Shown here in pieces: positions 21,116-30,920 of a DNA stretch of 64,000 nt. Made by a program: the position numbers and the translations under genes. The number at the start of each line of letters is the position of its first letter. Within the stretch, counting starts at the first letter, position 1. Source of the DNA: Rubrivivax sp. (GTDB lineage Bacteria; Pseudomonadota; Gammaproteobacteria; Burkholderiales; Burkholderiaceae_C); contig JAHCKS010000004.1 in NCBI GenBank assembly GCA_026125665.1, positions 62,001 through 126,000 on the forward strand, read 5' to 3'. The notes beneath the pieces were generated by a model. That model made no database searches and was not told where the DNA came from. It saw only the letters and a program-made list of their open reading frames with translations.

Positions 21116-21988
21116 TCAATGCGCGCCCGCCGCGGCCCGCGCGAGGAAGACGACATCCCGGGGCTGGCCCGCGAGGTGCTGGCCGCCGTCGACGAGCAGC
21201 GTCGTGCCGGTGATGGCCGGCGACTCGACCAGGAAGCGCACGGCGCGCGCGATGTCCTCGGCCGTTGAACCGCGCTGAAGCGGCGTCATGCGGTGCGCGG
21301 CGGCGAACTCGGCGGGGCTCATCTCACTGGAGGTGAGCGTGATGCCCGGCGCGACACCGGCCACGCGCGTGCGCGGCGCGAAGGCCATCGCCAGCATGCG
21401 TGTCGCCGCCTCCAGCGCCGCCTTGGAAAGGGTGTACGAGAGGTGGTCCGGGTTCGGGTTCCACAGCTTCTGGTCGAGCACGTTCACCACCGCGCCCGGG
21501 CCGCCGCCGGCGTGCAGCGCCTGCGCCAGCAGCAGCGGCGCGCCGGTGTTCGTGCGCCAGTGGCGCTCCATGTTCGCGTAGCTGAAGTCGGCCGCGCTGT
21601 CGTGCTCGAACAGCGAGGCGTTGTTGACGAGCGCGTCGAGGCGGCCCATCGTGCGGCGCACCTGCGGCACGAGGGCGCGGCACTGGATCTCGTCGGCCAG
21701 GTCGGCGGCGAAGGCGCGGCAGCCTGTGCCGATGTCGACCCCGGGGTCTTGTCCGCCGCCCGAGGCCCGCGCGCGGTCGAGCTCGGGCAGCAGGGCCGCT
21801 GCTTGCGCCGACGACTGCCGGTAGTGCACGGCAACCCGCCAGCCGGCCGCCGCCATCTCGAGCGAGATGGCGCGGCCGATGCGCTGCGCCCCGCCGGTGA
21901 CGAGCACCACCGGCGCGTCGGCGCCCCAGGTGGTGCGGCGGACGGGCGTGTGGGGCGGTGCGGTGGGTGCCGAGGGAGGCGCAGCCAT
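21116..21988 (-). CDS. short-chain dehydrogenase/reductase (pteridine-reductase-like)
   Basis: A 290-aa classical SDR. It has VLVTGGAQRIGRAIS (NAD(P) loop), LVNNASLF (NNAS variant of NNAG), and the catalytic Tyr-x-x-x-Lys in YTLSKAALE. The TGGAQRIGRAI opening and PNPDHLSYTLSK segment are most like FolM/pteridine reductases, and homologues often sit beside folate genes and ttcA. The first about 25 residues are Ala/Pro-rich and may not all be translated. It is divergent from the methyltransferase gene, with the two starts only 10-20 bp apart. Confidence 0.82.
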   Translation of the reverse strand: MAAPPSAPTAPPHTPVRRTTWGADAPVVLVTGGAQRIGRAISLEMAAAGWRVAVHYRQSSAQAAALLPELDRARASGGGQDPGVDIGTGCRAFAADLADEIQCRALVPQVRRTMGRLDALVNNASLFEHDSAADFSYANMERHWRTNTGAPLLLAQALHAGGGPGAVVNVLDQKLWNPNPDHLSYTLSKAALEAATRMLAMAFAPRTRVAGVAPGITLTSSEMSPAEFAAAHRMTPLQRGSTAEDIARAVRFLVESPAITGTTLLVDGGQHLAGQPRDVVFLARAAAGAH

Positions 21989-22007
21989 GGTTCCTACAAT
22001 GCCCGGC

Positions 22008-23147
22008 GTGACGGACGCCCGGGCCGCGGAATTATCGGCGCTGCTCGAAGCGCGTGTGCTCGAGCGCATCGCCGGGGAGGGCGGCTGGCTGCCGTTCGAC
22101 CGCTACATGGCGATGGCGCTGTACGAACCCGGGCTCGGCTTCTACGCGCGCGGCGCGCAGGTCTTCGGGCAGTTGCCCGGCGCAGGCCCGGGCCGCGCGG
22201 GCAGCGACTTCGTCACCGCGCCCGAGCTGTCGCCGCTGTTCGGCGCGGCGCTGGCCCGCCAGGTGGCCGAGGCGATGCGTTGCGGCGAAGTCGACGAGAT
22301 CGTCGAGTTCGGCGCCGGCAGTGGTGCGCTCGCCGAGCAGCTGCTGGACGCGCTCGCGGCGCTCGGCGCGCCGCCGCGGCGCTACGCCATCGTCGAGCTG
22401 CCGGGCGCGCTGCGCGCGCGGCAGCAGGACCGGCTCGCGGGGTTCGGGCCGCGCGTGCAGTGGCTCGACGCGTGGCCCGGCGAGATGCGTGCCGTTGTCG
22501 TCGGCAACGAGGTGCTCGACGCGATGCCGGTGAAGCTGCTGCGCTGGGACGGCACGACCTGGTTCGAGCGCGGCATCGTCGCCGCGCCGCACACGGTGGG
22601 CGGCCTCGCCTTCGGGGACCGGCCCACGGCCCTGCGCCCGCCGCTGGCCGAGCGGGCGCTGCCCGGCGCGGTGCTCGAGGTGCACGCCCAGGCCGAGGCC
22701 TTCGTCGCGACGCTCGCCGCGCGGCTCGTGCGGGGTGCCGCCTTCTTCATCGACTACGGCTTCCCCGAAGCGGAGTACTACCACCCGCAGCGCCACCAGG
22801 GCACGCTGATGGCGCACCGTGCGCACCGCAGCGACACCGACGTGCTGGCCGAGCCCGGCACGAAGGACCTGACCGCGCACGTGAACTTCACCGCCATCGC
22901 GCTTGCCGCGCAGGAGGCGGGCGCGCAGGTGGACGGCTACACGACGCAGGCGCACTTCCTCGTCAACTGCGGCCTGCTGGACCTGTTGCAGGACCGGGGC
23001 GTGCGCGAGGTGGCCGCGGCGCAGAAGCTCCTCACCGAGCACGAGATGGGCGAGCTGTTCAAGGTGCTCGCCTTCTCGCGCGGCGTGCGCTGGCCGTCGG
23101 ACGGCCCGCTCGGCTTCGCGCGTGGCGACCGCGCGCGCACGCTGTAG
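22008..23147 (+). CDS. class I SAM-dependent methyltransferase, NDUFAF7/MidA family
   Basis: A 379-aa protein of the DUF185/NDUFAF7 (MidA) family; the mitochondrial member methylates an Arg of complex I subunit NDUFS2. Conserved are PFDRYMAMALYEPGLGFYA, VTAPELSPLFGAALA, the SAM-binding VEFGAGSGALAEQLL and VVGNEVLDAMPV. Two starts are plausible: ATG at 21999, or GTG at 22008. A TACAAT hexamer at 21995-22000 ends seven bases before the GTG, so the transcript may begin at the GTG itself (leaderless). I chose the GTG for that reason. Confidence 0.88.
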   Translation: MTDARAAELSALLEARVLERIAGEGGWLPFDRYMAMALYEPGLGFYARGAQVFGQLPGAGPGRAGSDFVTAPELSPLFGAALARQVAEAMRCGEVDEIVEFGAGSGALAEQLLDALAALGAPPRRYAIVELPGALRARQQDRLAGFGPRVQWLDAWPGEMRAVVVGNEVLDAMPVKLLRWDGTTWFERGIVAAPHTVGGLAFGDRPTALRPPLAERALPGAVLEVHAQAEAFVATLAARLVRGAAFFIDYGFPEAEYYHPQRHQGTLMAHRAHRSDTDVLAEPGTKDLTAHVNFTAIALAAQEAGAQVDGYTTQAHFLVNCGLLDLLQDRGVREVAAAQKLLTEHEMGELFKVLAFSRGVRWPSDGPLGFARGDRARTL

Positions 23148-23208
23148 TAGCGTCGGCGTTTCGCCGCTGCGGCATCGGCCTCCCGCCCTCGTCGCACCAT
23201 ACCGCCCC

Positions 23209-23400
23209 ATGCGCTGGCTGCTCGTCTTCCTGCTCGCCTGCCTGCTGTTCAACGTGCTGCAGGGCTGGATGGCCAAGATCGGCCTCGGCCGGTTGCCCGG
23301 CGACTTCCGCTTCCGCGCCGGTGGCCGGGAGTGGTTCGTGCCGCTGACGAGCTCGATCGTGCTGACGGTGCTGGCGGGTGTGATCGGGTTGCTGATCTAG
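23209..23400 (+). CDS. DUF2905 small membrane protein
   Basis: A 63-aa protein with two hydrophobic segments (LLVFLLACLLFNVL and SSIVLTVLAGVIGLLI) separated by the DUF2905 signature IGLGRLPGDFRFRAGG. The family is widespread in bacteria and of unknown function, probably inner-membrane. The ATG at 23209 lies 61 bp after the methyltransferase gene, on the same strand. Confidence 0.88.
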   Translation: MRWLLVFLLACLLFNVLQGWMAKIGLGRLPGDFRFRAGGREWFVPLTSSIVLTVLAGVIGLLI

Positions 23401-23532
23401 GGAGCCTCCCGCGGAAACGGGGGGCGCCGCCGCGAGGCACGGGCGAGGCTCGGCGCGTAAGATGCAAGCTGGCAGCGGTGCGCTGGGTTTGTCCCGTGTT
23501 CGTGCGCTGCAGCAGGCAACGGATCATTCCCC

Positions 23533-24708
23533 ATGGGTGCGAACGAAGCGATAGGCGCGGCGGCCGGCGAGGCGGCGGCACCCACCCCGGCGCCGCCGGG
23601 GCGGCGCTGGTTCCTCGAGGGCGTGGCCGCCGACGGCTCGCACACCGTGCACGAGGTCGCCGTGGTGCCGTTCCGCGTCGGCCGCGAGGCGACGAACGAG
23701 CTGGCGCTGCAGGCGCCGGGCATGTCGCGCCAGCACGCGGTGATCGTCGCCACCGAGGACGGCCGGCTGCGCCTGACCGACCTGGGCAGCACGAACGGCA
23801 CCTACGTGAACCGCGTGCGCCTGGCCGCGGCGCGCGTGCTCGAAGAGAACGACGTCATCCACTTCGGCAACGCCGAGTTCCGCCTCGGCGTGCTCGGCGA
23901 CTCGTCGCTGCCGACCACGCTGACCGGCGGCGACCGCACGATGATCGCGCCGGCCGGCGCGGTGCTGTCGGGCCATTTCGTGCCGCACGAAAAGCAGTTG
24001 CGCGAGCTGCTCGCCGGCACCGGCCTCGGCGGCGCGGTGCAGCCGATCGTGCGTGCGCAGGGCGGCGAGCGCTTCGCGCTCGAGTTGCTGGGCCGCAGCT
24101 CGCACCCCGACCTGCCGGCGTCACCCGTGCACCTGTTCGCGCTGGCCGCGCGCATGGGCCGCGAGGCCGAGCTCTCCACCGCGTTCCGCAACCACGGCGT
24201 GCGCACGGTGGCGCAGCTGGCGCCGGGCACGACGCTCTTCGTCAACACGCACCCGCAGGAGACCTTCGACCCGGCGTTCCTCGAGGCGCTGTCGAAGCTG
24301 CCGCACGAAGGGTTGGACGTCGATCTCGTGATCGAGGTGCACGAGACGGCGGTCATGGAGGTGGAACGCATGCGCGAGCTCGCCGCCCGCCTGGCCGACC
24401 TCAAGGTGCGCTTCGCCTACGACGACTTCGGCGCCGGCCAGGCGCGGCTGAACGAGCTGGCCGAGGTGCCGGCGCACTTCGTCAAGTTCGACTTCGGCCT
24501 CGTGCATGGCCTGCACGAAGCGAGCACGGCCAAGCAGAAGCTCGTCGCCGACCTCGTGCGCATGGTGAAGGGGCTGGGCTCGATGGCGCTGGCCGAAGGG
24601 GTCGAGACCGACGCCGAGGCCGAGGTGTGCCGGCAGATCGGCTTCGACCTGCTGCAGGGTTACCTCACCGGCCGCCCGGCGCCGCTCGACAGCCTGCGCG
24701 GCGGCTGA
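23533..24708 (+). CDS. FHA-EAL domain protein
   Basis: A 391-aa soluble protein. An N-terminal forkhead-associated domain (about 30-115) has the phosphothreonine-binding residues in FRVGREATNELAL, SRQHAVI and DLGSTNGTYVN. An EAL domain (about 165-385) follows with ELLGR (Glu184), FVNTHPQE, EVHETAV, YDDFGAGQARL and AEGVET, so most catalytic residues are kept in a divergent background. FHA coupled to EAL suggests c-di-GMP breakdown, or a c-di-GMP readout, steered by Ser/Thr kinase signalling. No GGDEF is present. Confidence 0.88.
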   Translation: MGANEAIGAAAGEAAAPTPAPPGRRWFLEGVAADGSHTVHEVAVVPFRVGREATNELALQAPGMSRQHAVIVATEDGRLRLTDLGSTNGTYVNRVRLAAARVLEENDVIHFGNAEFRLGVLGDSSLPTTLTGGDRTMIAPAGAVLSGHFVPHEKQLRELLAGTGLGGAVQPIVRAQGGERFALELLGRSSHPDLPASPVHLFALAARMGREAELSTAFRNHGVRTVAQLAPGTTLFVNTHPQETFDPAFLEALSKLPHEGLDVDLVIEVHETAVMEVERMRELAARLADLKVRFAYDDFGAGQARLNELAEVPAHFVKFDFGLVHGLHEASTAKQKLVADLVRMVKGLGSMALAEGVETDAEAEVCRQIGFDLLQGYLTGRPAPLDSLRGG

Positions 24709-24754
24709 GCCGCGCCGGCGCGCGGCGCACCCGGCCGCGCACCACGCGCGTGCC

Positions 24755-25135
24755 TCAGAGCTCGATGCGCCAGCCGTGGCCGCAGCCGCGGCAGCGCACG
24801 GTCACCCGTTCGCCGGTGGCATCGGACTGCACGAGGTCGAGCCGGCCGTAGGCCTTGCACTCGGCGCACTCGGCCTGGTGCGCCGCGAACTCGGCATGGT
24901 GCAGCAGGCGCAGGTAGCGGCGGAGCGCCCACACGCCGGCCAGCGCGCACAGCAGCGCCGTCAGGCCCTCCTCGACGCGTTCGGCCCAGGAGCCGGTGCC
25001 ACGCATCGACTCCAGTGCACCGAAGACGCCGACCATGCAAAGGAACGTGAGCGCGAGGTGGCCGTGGCTGCGCAGCAGCTGGCGCTCGTACCACTTGCGA
25101 AAGCCGACGCGGCGGATGCCTTCGGCCAGCTTCAT
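24755..25135 (-). CDS. hypothetical membrane protein with zinc-ribbon-like tail
   Basis: A 126-aa protein not matched to a named family. It has one or two hydrophobic helices (HLALTFLCMVGVFGALES and LTALLCALAGVWALRRYL) and then a cytoplasmic segment with two Cys pairs, CAECKAYG and CRGCGHGWRIEL, arranged like a zinc ribbon. The spacing (C-x2-C, about 24 residues, C-x2-C) supports metal binding. Start 25135 (MKLAEGIRRVG) avoids an unsupported extension. It lies 45 bp downstream of the cca gene, probably in one transcript. Confidence 0.65.
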   Translation of the reverse strand: MKLAEGIRRVGFRKWYERQLLRSHGHLALTFLCMVGVFGALESMRGTGSWAERVEEGLTALLCALAGVWALRRYLRLLHHAEFAAHQAECAECKAYGRLDLVQSDATGERVTVRCRGCGHGWRIEL

Positions 25136-25180
25136 GGCAGCTGCCTGCACCCGGCGGGACCGGTCGCGAGGCGCATGCCT

Positions 25181-26365
25181 TCAGGCCTCGCTGCGGCTGC
25201 CTGCCGCGTCGAGTGCGGAGCGCAACGCCTGCAGGCGCGCCCGGCGCACCGCCTCGCCGACCTGCGGGCCGTGCGCGCCCGCCCGGCCTGCCGCGTCGGC
25301 CGCCTCGGCCGTGTCGGTGGCCCGCACGGCATGCAGCAGCCTGCGCAACCTCGCGGCTTTCGCGGCCTGGGCCTGCGCTGCGGCGCCGTCGGCGGCCAAT
25401 TCGCACGCCGCCAGCAGCGCCTCGAAGCGTTGCGGTCGGCGCAGCGCGTCGCAGCGCTCGAACAGGGCGAGCAGGGCCTGCGCTTCGTCTGCACCGCGCA
25501 GCGGCCGTGATGCGGGTGGTGACGAGGCGGCGGGCCAGGCGGCGATGGCCTCGTGCTCGCGGGCGAAGAGCTCGGCCAGCTCGCGCACTTCCGCTGGCGC
25601 GCGCAGGCGTTCGGCGGCGCGGGCCGCCGTGGCGCCGTCGGGCCAGCCGAGCAGCGCGAATCGCACCGGCGGCGCAGCGCCCGCCGCGGCGGCACGGTCC
25701 AACTGCGCCAGGGCGGCCGCGTCGAGGCGTGGCTCGGGCAGCAGCCGTGCCAGCGCGCCGCAGCGGCGCAGCACCTCGAACATGCGGCTCGGTCGCGTCG
25801 CCATCAGGCCACGCGCCAGCTCCTGCCACACACGCTCGGCGACGAGCGCGTCGACCTCGCCGGCCTCGACCAGCCGCACGAGCAGCGCCTCGGTCTCCGG
25901 CGCCACGGTGAACCGTGGCCAGCGCGCGGCGAAGCGCGCCAGGCGCAACAGCCGCACCGGGTCTTCGGCGAAAGCCGGCGAGACATGCCTGAGCACGCCG
26001 GCGCGCAGGTCGCGCTCCCCGCCGAACGGGTCGATCAGCGTGCCGTCGGGCGCCTCGGCCATGGCGTTGATCGTCAGGTCGCGCCGCGCCAGGTCCTGCT
26101 CCAGCGTCACGTCGGGCGCGGCGTGGAACGTGAAGCCGTGGTAGCCGCGGCCGCTCTTGCGCTCGGTGCGTGCCAACGCCACCTCTTCGCCGGTGTGCGG
26201 GTGCAGGAAGACCGGGAAGTCCTTGCCCACCGGCCGGTAGCCCCGCGCGAGCAGTTCCTCCGGCGTGGCGCCGACCGCGACCCAGTCGCGGTCGCCCGCC
26301 GGCTGGCCCAGCAGCCGGTCGCGTACGGCGCCGCCGACGACGAAGAGTTGCACGGCCGGCATCAT
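25181..26365 (-). CDS. cca: CCA tRNA nucleotidyltransferase lacking the HD domain
   Basis: A 394-aa class II CCA-adding enzyme that builds or repairs the tRNA 3' end. The nucleotidyltransferase head is complete: [21 protein letters not shown] (catalytic DxD), [24 protein letters not shown] and the templating motif [13 protein letters not shown]. coli-type enzymes carry a C-terminal HD phosphohydrolase with HDLGKG. Here no His-Asp pair is visible after residue 215, and the tail is Ala-rich helical, so the 2',3'-cyclic phosphodiesterase activity is probably absent. Confidence 0.9.
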   Translation of the reverse strand: MMPAVQLFVVGGAVRDRLLGQPAGDRDWVAVGATPEELLARGYRPVGKDFPVFLHPHTGEEVALARTERKSGRGYHGFTFHAAPDVTLEQDLARRDLTINAMAEAPDGTLIDPFGGERDLRAGVLRHVSPAFAEDPVRLLRLARFAARWPRFTVAPETEALLVRLVEAGEVDALVAERVWQELARGLMATRPSRMFEVLRRCGALARLLPEPRLDAAALAQLDRAAAAGAAPPVRFALLGWPDGATAARAAERLRAPAEVRELAELFAREHEAIAAWPAASSPPASRPLRGADEAQALLALFERCDALRRPQRFEALLAACELAADGAAAQAQAAKAARLRRLLHAVRATDTAEAADAAGRAGAHGPQVGEAVRRARLQALRSALDAAGSRSEA

Positions 26366-26532
26366 GCCCGCGCAGGCCGACCTTTGCCGCGGACCCCACG
26401 GTGGCCCCCGTGGCGGCGCCCAGGCCGCATGCCGCCGGGCATGGCGGAGCGGGCCGCCGGTCGTCCGCGCTGCGCCGCGAAGCGCCCGCGAGGTGGACCG
26501 ATGTCGTCGGGCCGCTCCTCGGCCGAGGGGCG

Positions 26533-27216
26533 TCAGGCCTTCGACGAAGCCCGGTACGGCTCGTCCTCGGCCACGAACTCGTGCTCCTGCAGCGCGTCGG
26601 CGATCCAGGCCGCGGGCCCCGGCGCCGCCAGCAGCCGCTCGGCGTAGGCCGCCGCGGCCCGCGACAGCGGCAGGCCGTACGTGCGCACGCGCGTGGCCAC
26701 CGGCGCGAAGTAGCCGTCGACCGCGCCGAAGGCGCCGAAGAGGAACGGCCCGCCGCTGGCGGCGAGCGCCTCGCTCCACATCTGGTCGATGCGTTCGAGG
26801 TCGCGCGCCACCTGCGGCTGCTCGCGCAGCACGCGCGGGCCGACTTCGGGCAGCGATGCTTCGATGTTCATCGGGCAGTGCTGGCGCAGCGCGCCGAAGC
26901 CGGCGTGCATCTCGGCGCACAGCGAGCGCGCGCGCGTGCGCGCCGCGAGCGCCGCCGGCCACACGCCCTTGCCGGGGAAACGTTCGTGCAGGTACTCGGC
27001 GATGGCCAGGCTGTCCCACACGGTGAGCTCGCCGTCGACCAGCACGGGGACGCGGGCGGCCGGGCTCACCTTCAGCATCGCGTCGCGGAACCCGGCGCCG
27101 AGCCCGAGGTTGAAGCTCAGCTTGCGCTCCTCGAACGGGATGTCCAGGCCGCGCATCGTCACCCACGGCCGCATCGACCAGGACGAGTAGTTCTTGTTGC
27201 CGATGACGAGTTGCAT
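26533..27216 (-). CDS. glutathione S-transferase family protein
   Basis: A 227-aa GST with a thioredoxin-fold N-domain ([16 protein letters not shown], where the Ser is the likely glutathione-activating residue) and the cis-Pro/glutathione motif [19 protein letters not shown]. The C-terminal helical domain includes [13 protein letters not shown]. The N-terminus is typical of the YfcF/zeta-like bacterial group. Start 27216 has aaggaag upstream. The 167 bp between this stop and the cca start show no gene. Confidence 0.88.
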   Translation of the reverse strand: MQLVIGNKNYSSWSMRPWVTMRGLDIPFEERKLSFNLGLGAGFRDAMLKVSPAARVPVLVDGELTVWDSLAIAEYLHERFPGKGVWPAALAARTRARSLCAEMHAGFGALRQHCPMNIEASLPEVGPRVLREQPQVARDLERIDQMWSEALAASGGPFLFGAFGAVDGYFAPVATRVRTYGLPLSRAAAAYAERLLAAPGPAAWIADALQEHEFVAEDEPYRASSKA

Positions 27217-27356
27217 GTGCACTTCCTTGTCTGTTCGAGGGCCGGCCATGCTACGGCCCGCGGCGCAACCGCGTGATCACGAGCTTGCATCGACGCGATG
27301 CCGCCGCGGCATCGCGCGTCGGCACGCTTCGGCACGCGCGGGGCGCGCGCTCGCGG

Positions 27357-28301
27357 CTAACGATGCATCGAGCGCCAGCCGTCCAGCCGCGCCACGCCCG
27401 TGCCGGGTGCAAGGTAGGTGGCGGCCACCGCCGCCACCGCGGACGGCGTGATGCCCAGCTCGGCGAGCCCGGGCAGCCGGCCCGTCGCCACGCTCGGCAC
27501 GCGCATCGAGTCGAGGTTGTCGCGTGACATCAGCGGCGGGCCCGGCAGCATCTCCATCACGAAGGCCTGCGCGCGCGCCGCCCAGTCGGGCAGCGCGATC
27601 TGCCGCCGCTCGTGCCCGGCCAGCCGCCCGGCCAGGCGCACGAGCTCCGAGAGCGGCATCACCTGCGGCCCCGCGCACTCGATCGTGCGGCCGATCCACG
27701 CCGGGTCGTCCAGCACCTTGACGATGGCCGCGGCCACGTCCTCCACCCACACCGGCTGGAAGTGCACGTGGCTGGCGGCCAGCGGCAGCACCGGCGCAAA
27801 CGCCTGCAGCTGCGCGAAGAGGTTCAGCAGCCGATCGTGGCGGCCGAAGATCACCGAGGGCCGCAGGATCGTCAGCGCCAGGTCGCCGGCCTTCAGCACC
27901 TCTTCGCCGGCGGCCTTGCTGCGCAGGTAGTTGGAAGGGGCGTAGCTGGCCGCACCGAGGGCGCTGACGTGCACGAGGCGGCGCACGCCGGCGCCGTGCA
28001 TGGCGCGTGTCAGCGTCGCGGGCAGCTGGTGGTGCACGGCGTCGAACTCGGCGGCGCTGCCGTGCAGGATGGCCACGAGGTTGACCACCGCGTCGCAGCC
28101 GCGCGCCAGCGCGGCGAGCGTCGCCGCGTCGTGCACGTCGGCCTCGGCGATGGTGAGGAGTGGCAGCGTGCGCAGGTGCCCGGCATGCACCACGCGCCGC
28201 GTCGGCACGACGATCTCGGCGCCGGGGTGCCGGCGCACGAGCTGTTCGCACAACGAGCGGCCGAGGAAGCCGCTGCCACCGAGAACGAGGATCTTGTTCA
28301 T
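27357..28301 (-). CDS. NDUFA9-like NAD(P)-binding protein (atypical SDR)
   Basis: A 314-aa extended/atypical SDR of the complex I NDUFA9 subfamily. The nucleotide loop is LVLGGSGFLGRSLC; further landmarks are VNLVAILHG, HVSALGAASYAPSNYLRSKAAGE (read as VSALGA and SNYLRSKAAGE) and LRPSVIFGRHDRLLNLFA. The usual Tyr-x-x-x-Lys is shifted to a Tyr-Leu-Arg-Ser-Lys, as in NDUFA9, so a structural or quinone-linked role is more likely than classic dehydrogenase activity. It stands alone between convergent-free neighbours on the same strand. Confidence 0.85.
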   Translation of the reverse strand: MNKILVLGGSGFLGRSLCEQLVRRHPGAEIVVPTRRVVHAGHLRTLPLLTIAEADVHDAATLAALARGCDAVVNLVAILHGSAAEFDAVHHQLPATLTRAMHGAGVRRLVHVSALGAASYAPSNYLRSKAAGEEVLKAGDLALTILRPSVIFGRHDRLLNLFAQLQAFAPVLPLAASHVHFQPVWVEDVAAAIVKVLDDPAWIGRTIECAGPQVMPLSELVRLAGRLAGHERRQIALPDWAARAQAFVMEMLPGPPLMSRDNLDSMRVPSVATGRLPGLAELGITPSAVAAVAATYLAPGTGVARLDGWRSMHR

Positions 28302-28402
28302 GGGTCGGGGACCGCCAGGCCACGGCTGCGGCCCCGGGCGGATACCGGATCTTGCGCGAAAGTGTAGGCCGCGCGGCGCGTGTTCCGCGGCCCACGGCGC
28401 GA

Positions 28403-30845
28403 TCAGGGCAGCTCGCGGTTCTCCACCGGGGCCGCGGGGTCGCGCGGGCCGATCCGCTCACCCAGGCGAGCCCTCAGGCTCACCGGGCCGAAGACCGCCG
28501 GCGGCGTGCCGCTGCCGTGCTGCTGCCGCAGCCGTGCCGAGTAGACGACCGCATTCGACAGCACCTTCTTCACGTAGTCGCGGGTCTCGTTGAAGGGAAT
28601 GCCCTCGATCCACGCCGCCGGCTCGACCACGGCCCCCTCGCGCCAGCGCCGCGGCCGCGACGGACCGGCGTTGTAGGCCGCCGCGCCCATCGCCTGCGCG
28701 CCCTCGAACTCGTCGAGCACGAGCTTGAGGTAGGTGGTGCCGAGCAGCAGGTTGGTGTCGCGTTCGGTGACGAGCTCCGGCCGCCACTCGGCGAGGCCGG
28801 CGCGGCGCGCCGTCCAGCGCGCGGTGCGCGGCATCAGCTGCATCAGCCCCATCGCGCCGGCGCTCGAGCGCGCGTCGAGGATGAAGCGCGACTCCTGCCG
28901 GATGAGGCCGTAGACGTAGGCGGCGTCGACGCCGCTTTCGCCGGCGCGGGCCAGCACCGCCTCGCGGAAGGGCAGCGGGTAGCGCTGCCCGATGTCGGCC
29001 ACGTCGCGCGTGCGTTCGCTGGTATGGATGCAGCGGTCCCAGACCTCGCGTTCGCAGGCCAGCGCCGCGGCCGCGAGCAACTCGCGGTCGTTCATGCCGC
29101 GCAGCGCGTAGTTCCATTCGCGTACGCCTTCGCCGCGCAGGCCGAGCGACATCAGGCGCAGCGCGCGCCGCAGCCCGGCATGCTGGCGCACCGGCTCGCG
29201 CTCGGTCTCGACCAGCGGTACCGGCGCGGCAGGCAGATGCAGGCGTTGCCCGAGCTCCTCGAGCGCCAGCTGCTGATAGAAGCCGAGCGGGCCGGCGATC
29301 GATTCCAGCGCATGCCGGGCCAGCGCACGCGCGCCTTCGCCCTCGGGGCCGCCGGACGCGCCGGCGCGGATGGCGCGTGCACGCCAGTACACCCAGGCCG
29401 GGTCGCGCTGCTCGGCTGCGCTCATCTCCTCGATCGTGCGAAGAACGAGCGGCCAGCGTGCCTTGTCGCCGGCCGGCAGGCGCAGCGCGGCGCGTGCCAT
29501 CCATGCCAGGGTCTCGTCGCTGAAGGGTGCCTCGGCGGCCACCGGCGCGGAGGGCGCCGGTGCTGCGGCCGGGACGGGGGCGGCGATGACTGGCTCGGCT
29601 GTCGGTGCGGCCGCGGGCAGGGGCGCAGGGGCCGGTGCGCCCGGCAGCGAGGCCGGGCCGCTGCGGCCGCAGGCGCCGCCGGTGGCGCGTTCGCCGTGGA
29701 TGAGCGACGGCGGTGTCGAGGGGGCCGCCGGGGCACCGGCACCGGCGAGCGGCCGCGGCGCCCGGGCCGGTGGCGGCCGCTTCGGTGGTGCCGGCCGGGC
29801 GCAAGAGCGTCGCCGGCGCGCTCGTCGTCGGGGTCGTCGAGCGCGTCGATTGGCTGCGGCTGCCGGCCCGGTCCCACACGGCGAGCGCGCGCCTGGCGTG
29901 CTCGGCCGCCTTGGGATGCTGCCTGAACGCGGCCTGCCTGGCGATGCCGGACCAGGCGCGGGCCACCTCCTCGGGCGGCAGCCTCGCTGCCGCGTTCTGC
30001 TCGAGCCACAACACGGCCTGGTCGGGGTCGTTCGCCGCCAGGCGCCACAGCGCCATGCCGGTGAGCCGGTGGCCGGTGTCGCCGCTGCCGGCCCGCCGCT
30101 CGCGCAGCCAGCGCGCCGGGTCCTTGAAGATGGCCTCCACCTGCGCGGCGAGGCCAGCGTCGAGCAGCGCCGCGCGCTCGCGCGCCAGGCGGGGGCGGTG
30201 GTTCTCGGTGGCCACTCGCAGCGCCTGCCACACCTCCTCGGCGCCGAAGACGCGCCGCTCGACGAGCGTGGCGCCGAGCAGGTGGCAGCCGTCGTCGCTT
30301 TCGCGCTGCGCCAGCCAGGCGCGGCGTGCCGCGGCGCGCACGTCCTGTCCGCCGTCGACATGCTGCGCGAGCAGGGCGTAACACGTGACCTCGCGGTCGT
30401 CGTTCATGCGGAAGCGCGGGTACTCCAGGCGCAGGTTCGCCCAGTCGCGCCGGCGGCCCAGCTCGAGCAGCCAGTCGTTGCGCATGCGGTCTTCGACGTA
30501 GGTGCCGCGCCAGCGCTCGGCGAAGGCCACGAAGTCGTCCTGCTGCGCCTCGGGCAGGCGGTTCAGCAGCTCCCAGTACTCGATCCACGAGGCGAGCGGA
30601 TGGTCCTGGGCCGTGGCGACCTGACGCAGCGTGAACAGCGCGGCGCGGTCCTTGAGGCGGAACGCTTCGGCGGCGCGCACGGCCAGGTCGTCCCAGGCGA
30701 CGGAGGCCACCGGCCCGCCGGCGCCGTTCTGCGCGCGCACCGGGCGCGGCGGCATCGCCACCGCGGCGGCGACGAGCAGCAGGCCGAGCAGGGCCACCAG
30801 ACGGCGCTTCACGTCGGCCACTGTAGGCGGGGCATGTGGCGGCAT
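28403..30845 (-). pseudogene. soluble lytic murein transglycosylase, frame broken once
   Basis: Slt70-type periplasmic transglycosylase that cleaves peptidoglycan to 1,6-anhydromuropeptides. The N-terminal part (signal peptide LVALLGLLLVAAAVAMPP, superhelical U-domain) reads in one frame from 30845. The C-terminal part, with YGLIRQESRF (catalytic Glu), SAGAMGLMQLMP and AAYNAGPSRPRRW, reads in another frame to the stop at 28403. The switch must occur between about 29710 and 29830, inside an Ala/Pro-rich linker of roughly 100 codons that itself is unusual for the family. A single extra base in a C run (for example near 29715) would explain it. It could be a true pseudogene, two cooperating pieces, or a sequence error. 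Confidence 0.8.
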
Positions 30846-30920
30846 GACGCGGAATTTAGCCGCGAACCGCGCGCAGTTGCAGGCATCGGGGCTCGAGCCC
30901 CGCGAATGGGTCATGCCTGT

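Noticed and set aside
29710-29830. Programmed ribosomal frameshift in the transglycosylase
   Set aside because: No slippery heptamer followed by a stem or pseudoknot was seen, and Slt enzymes are not known to use frameshifting. An indel is simpler.
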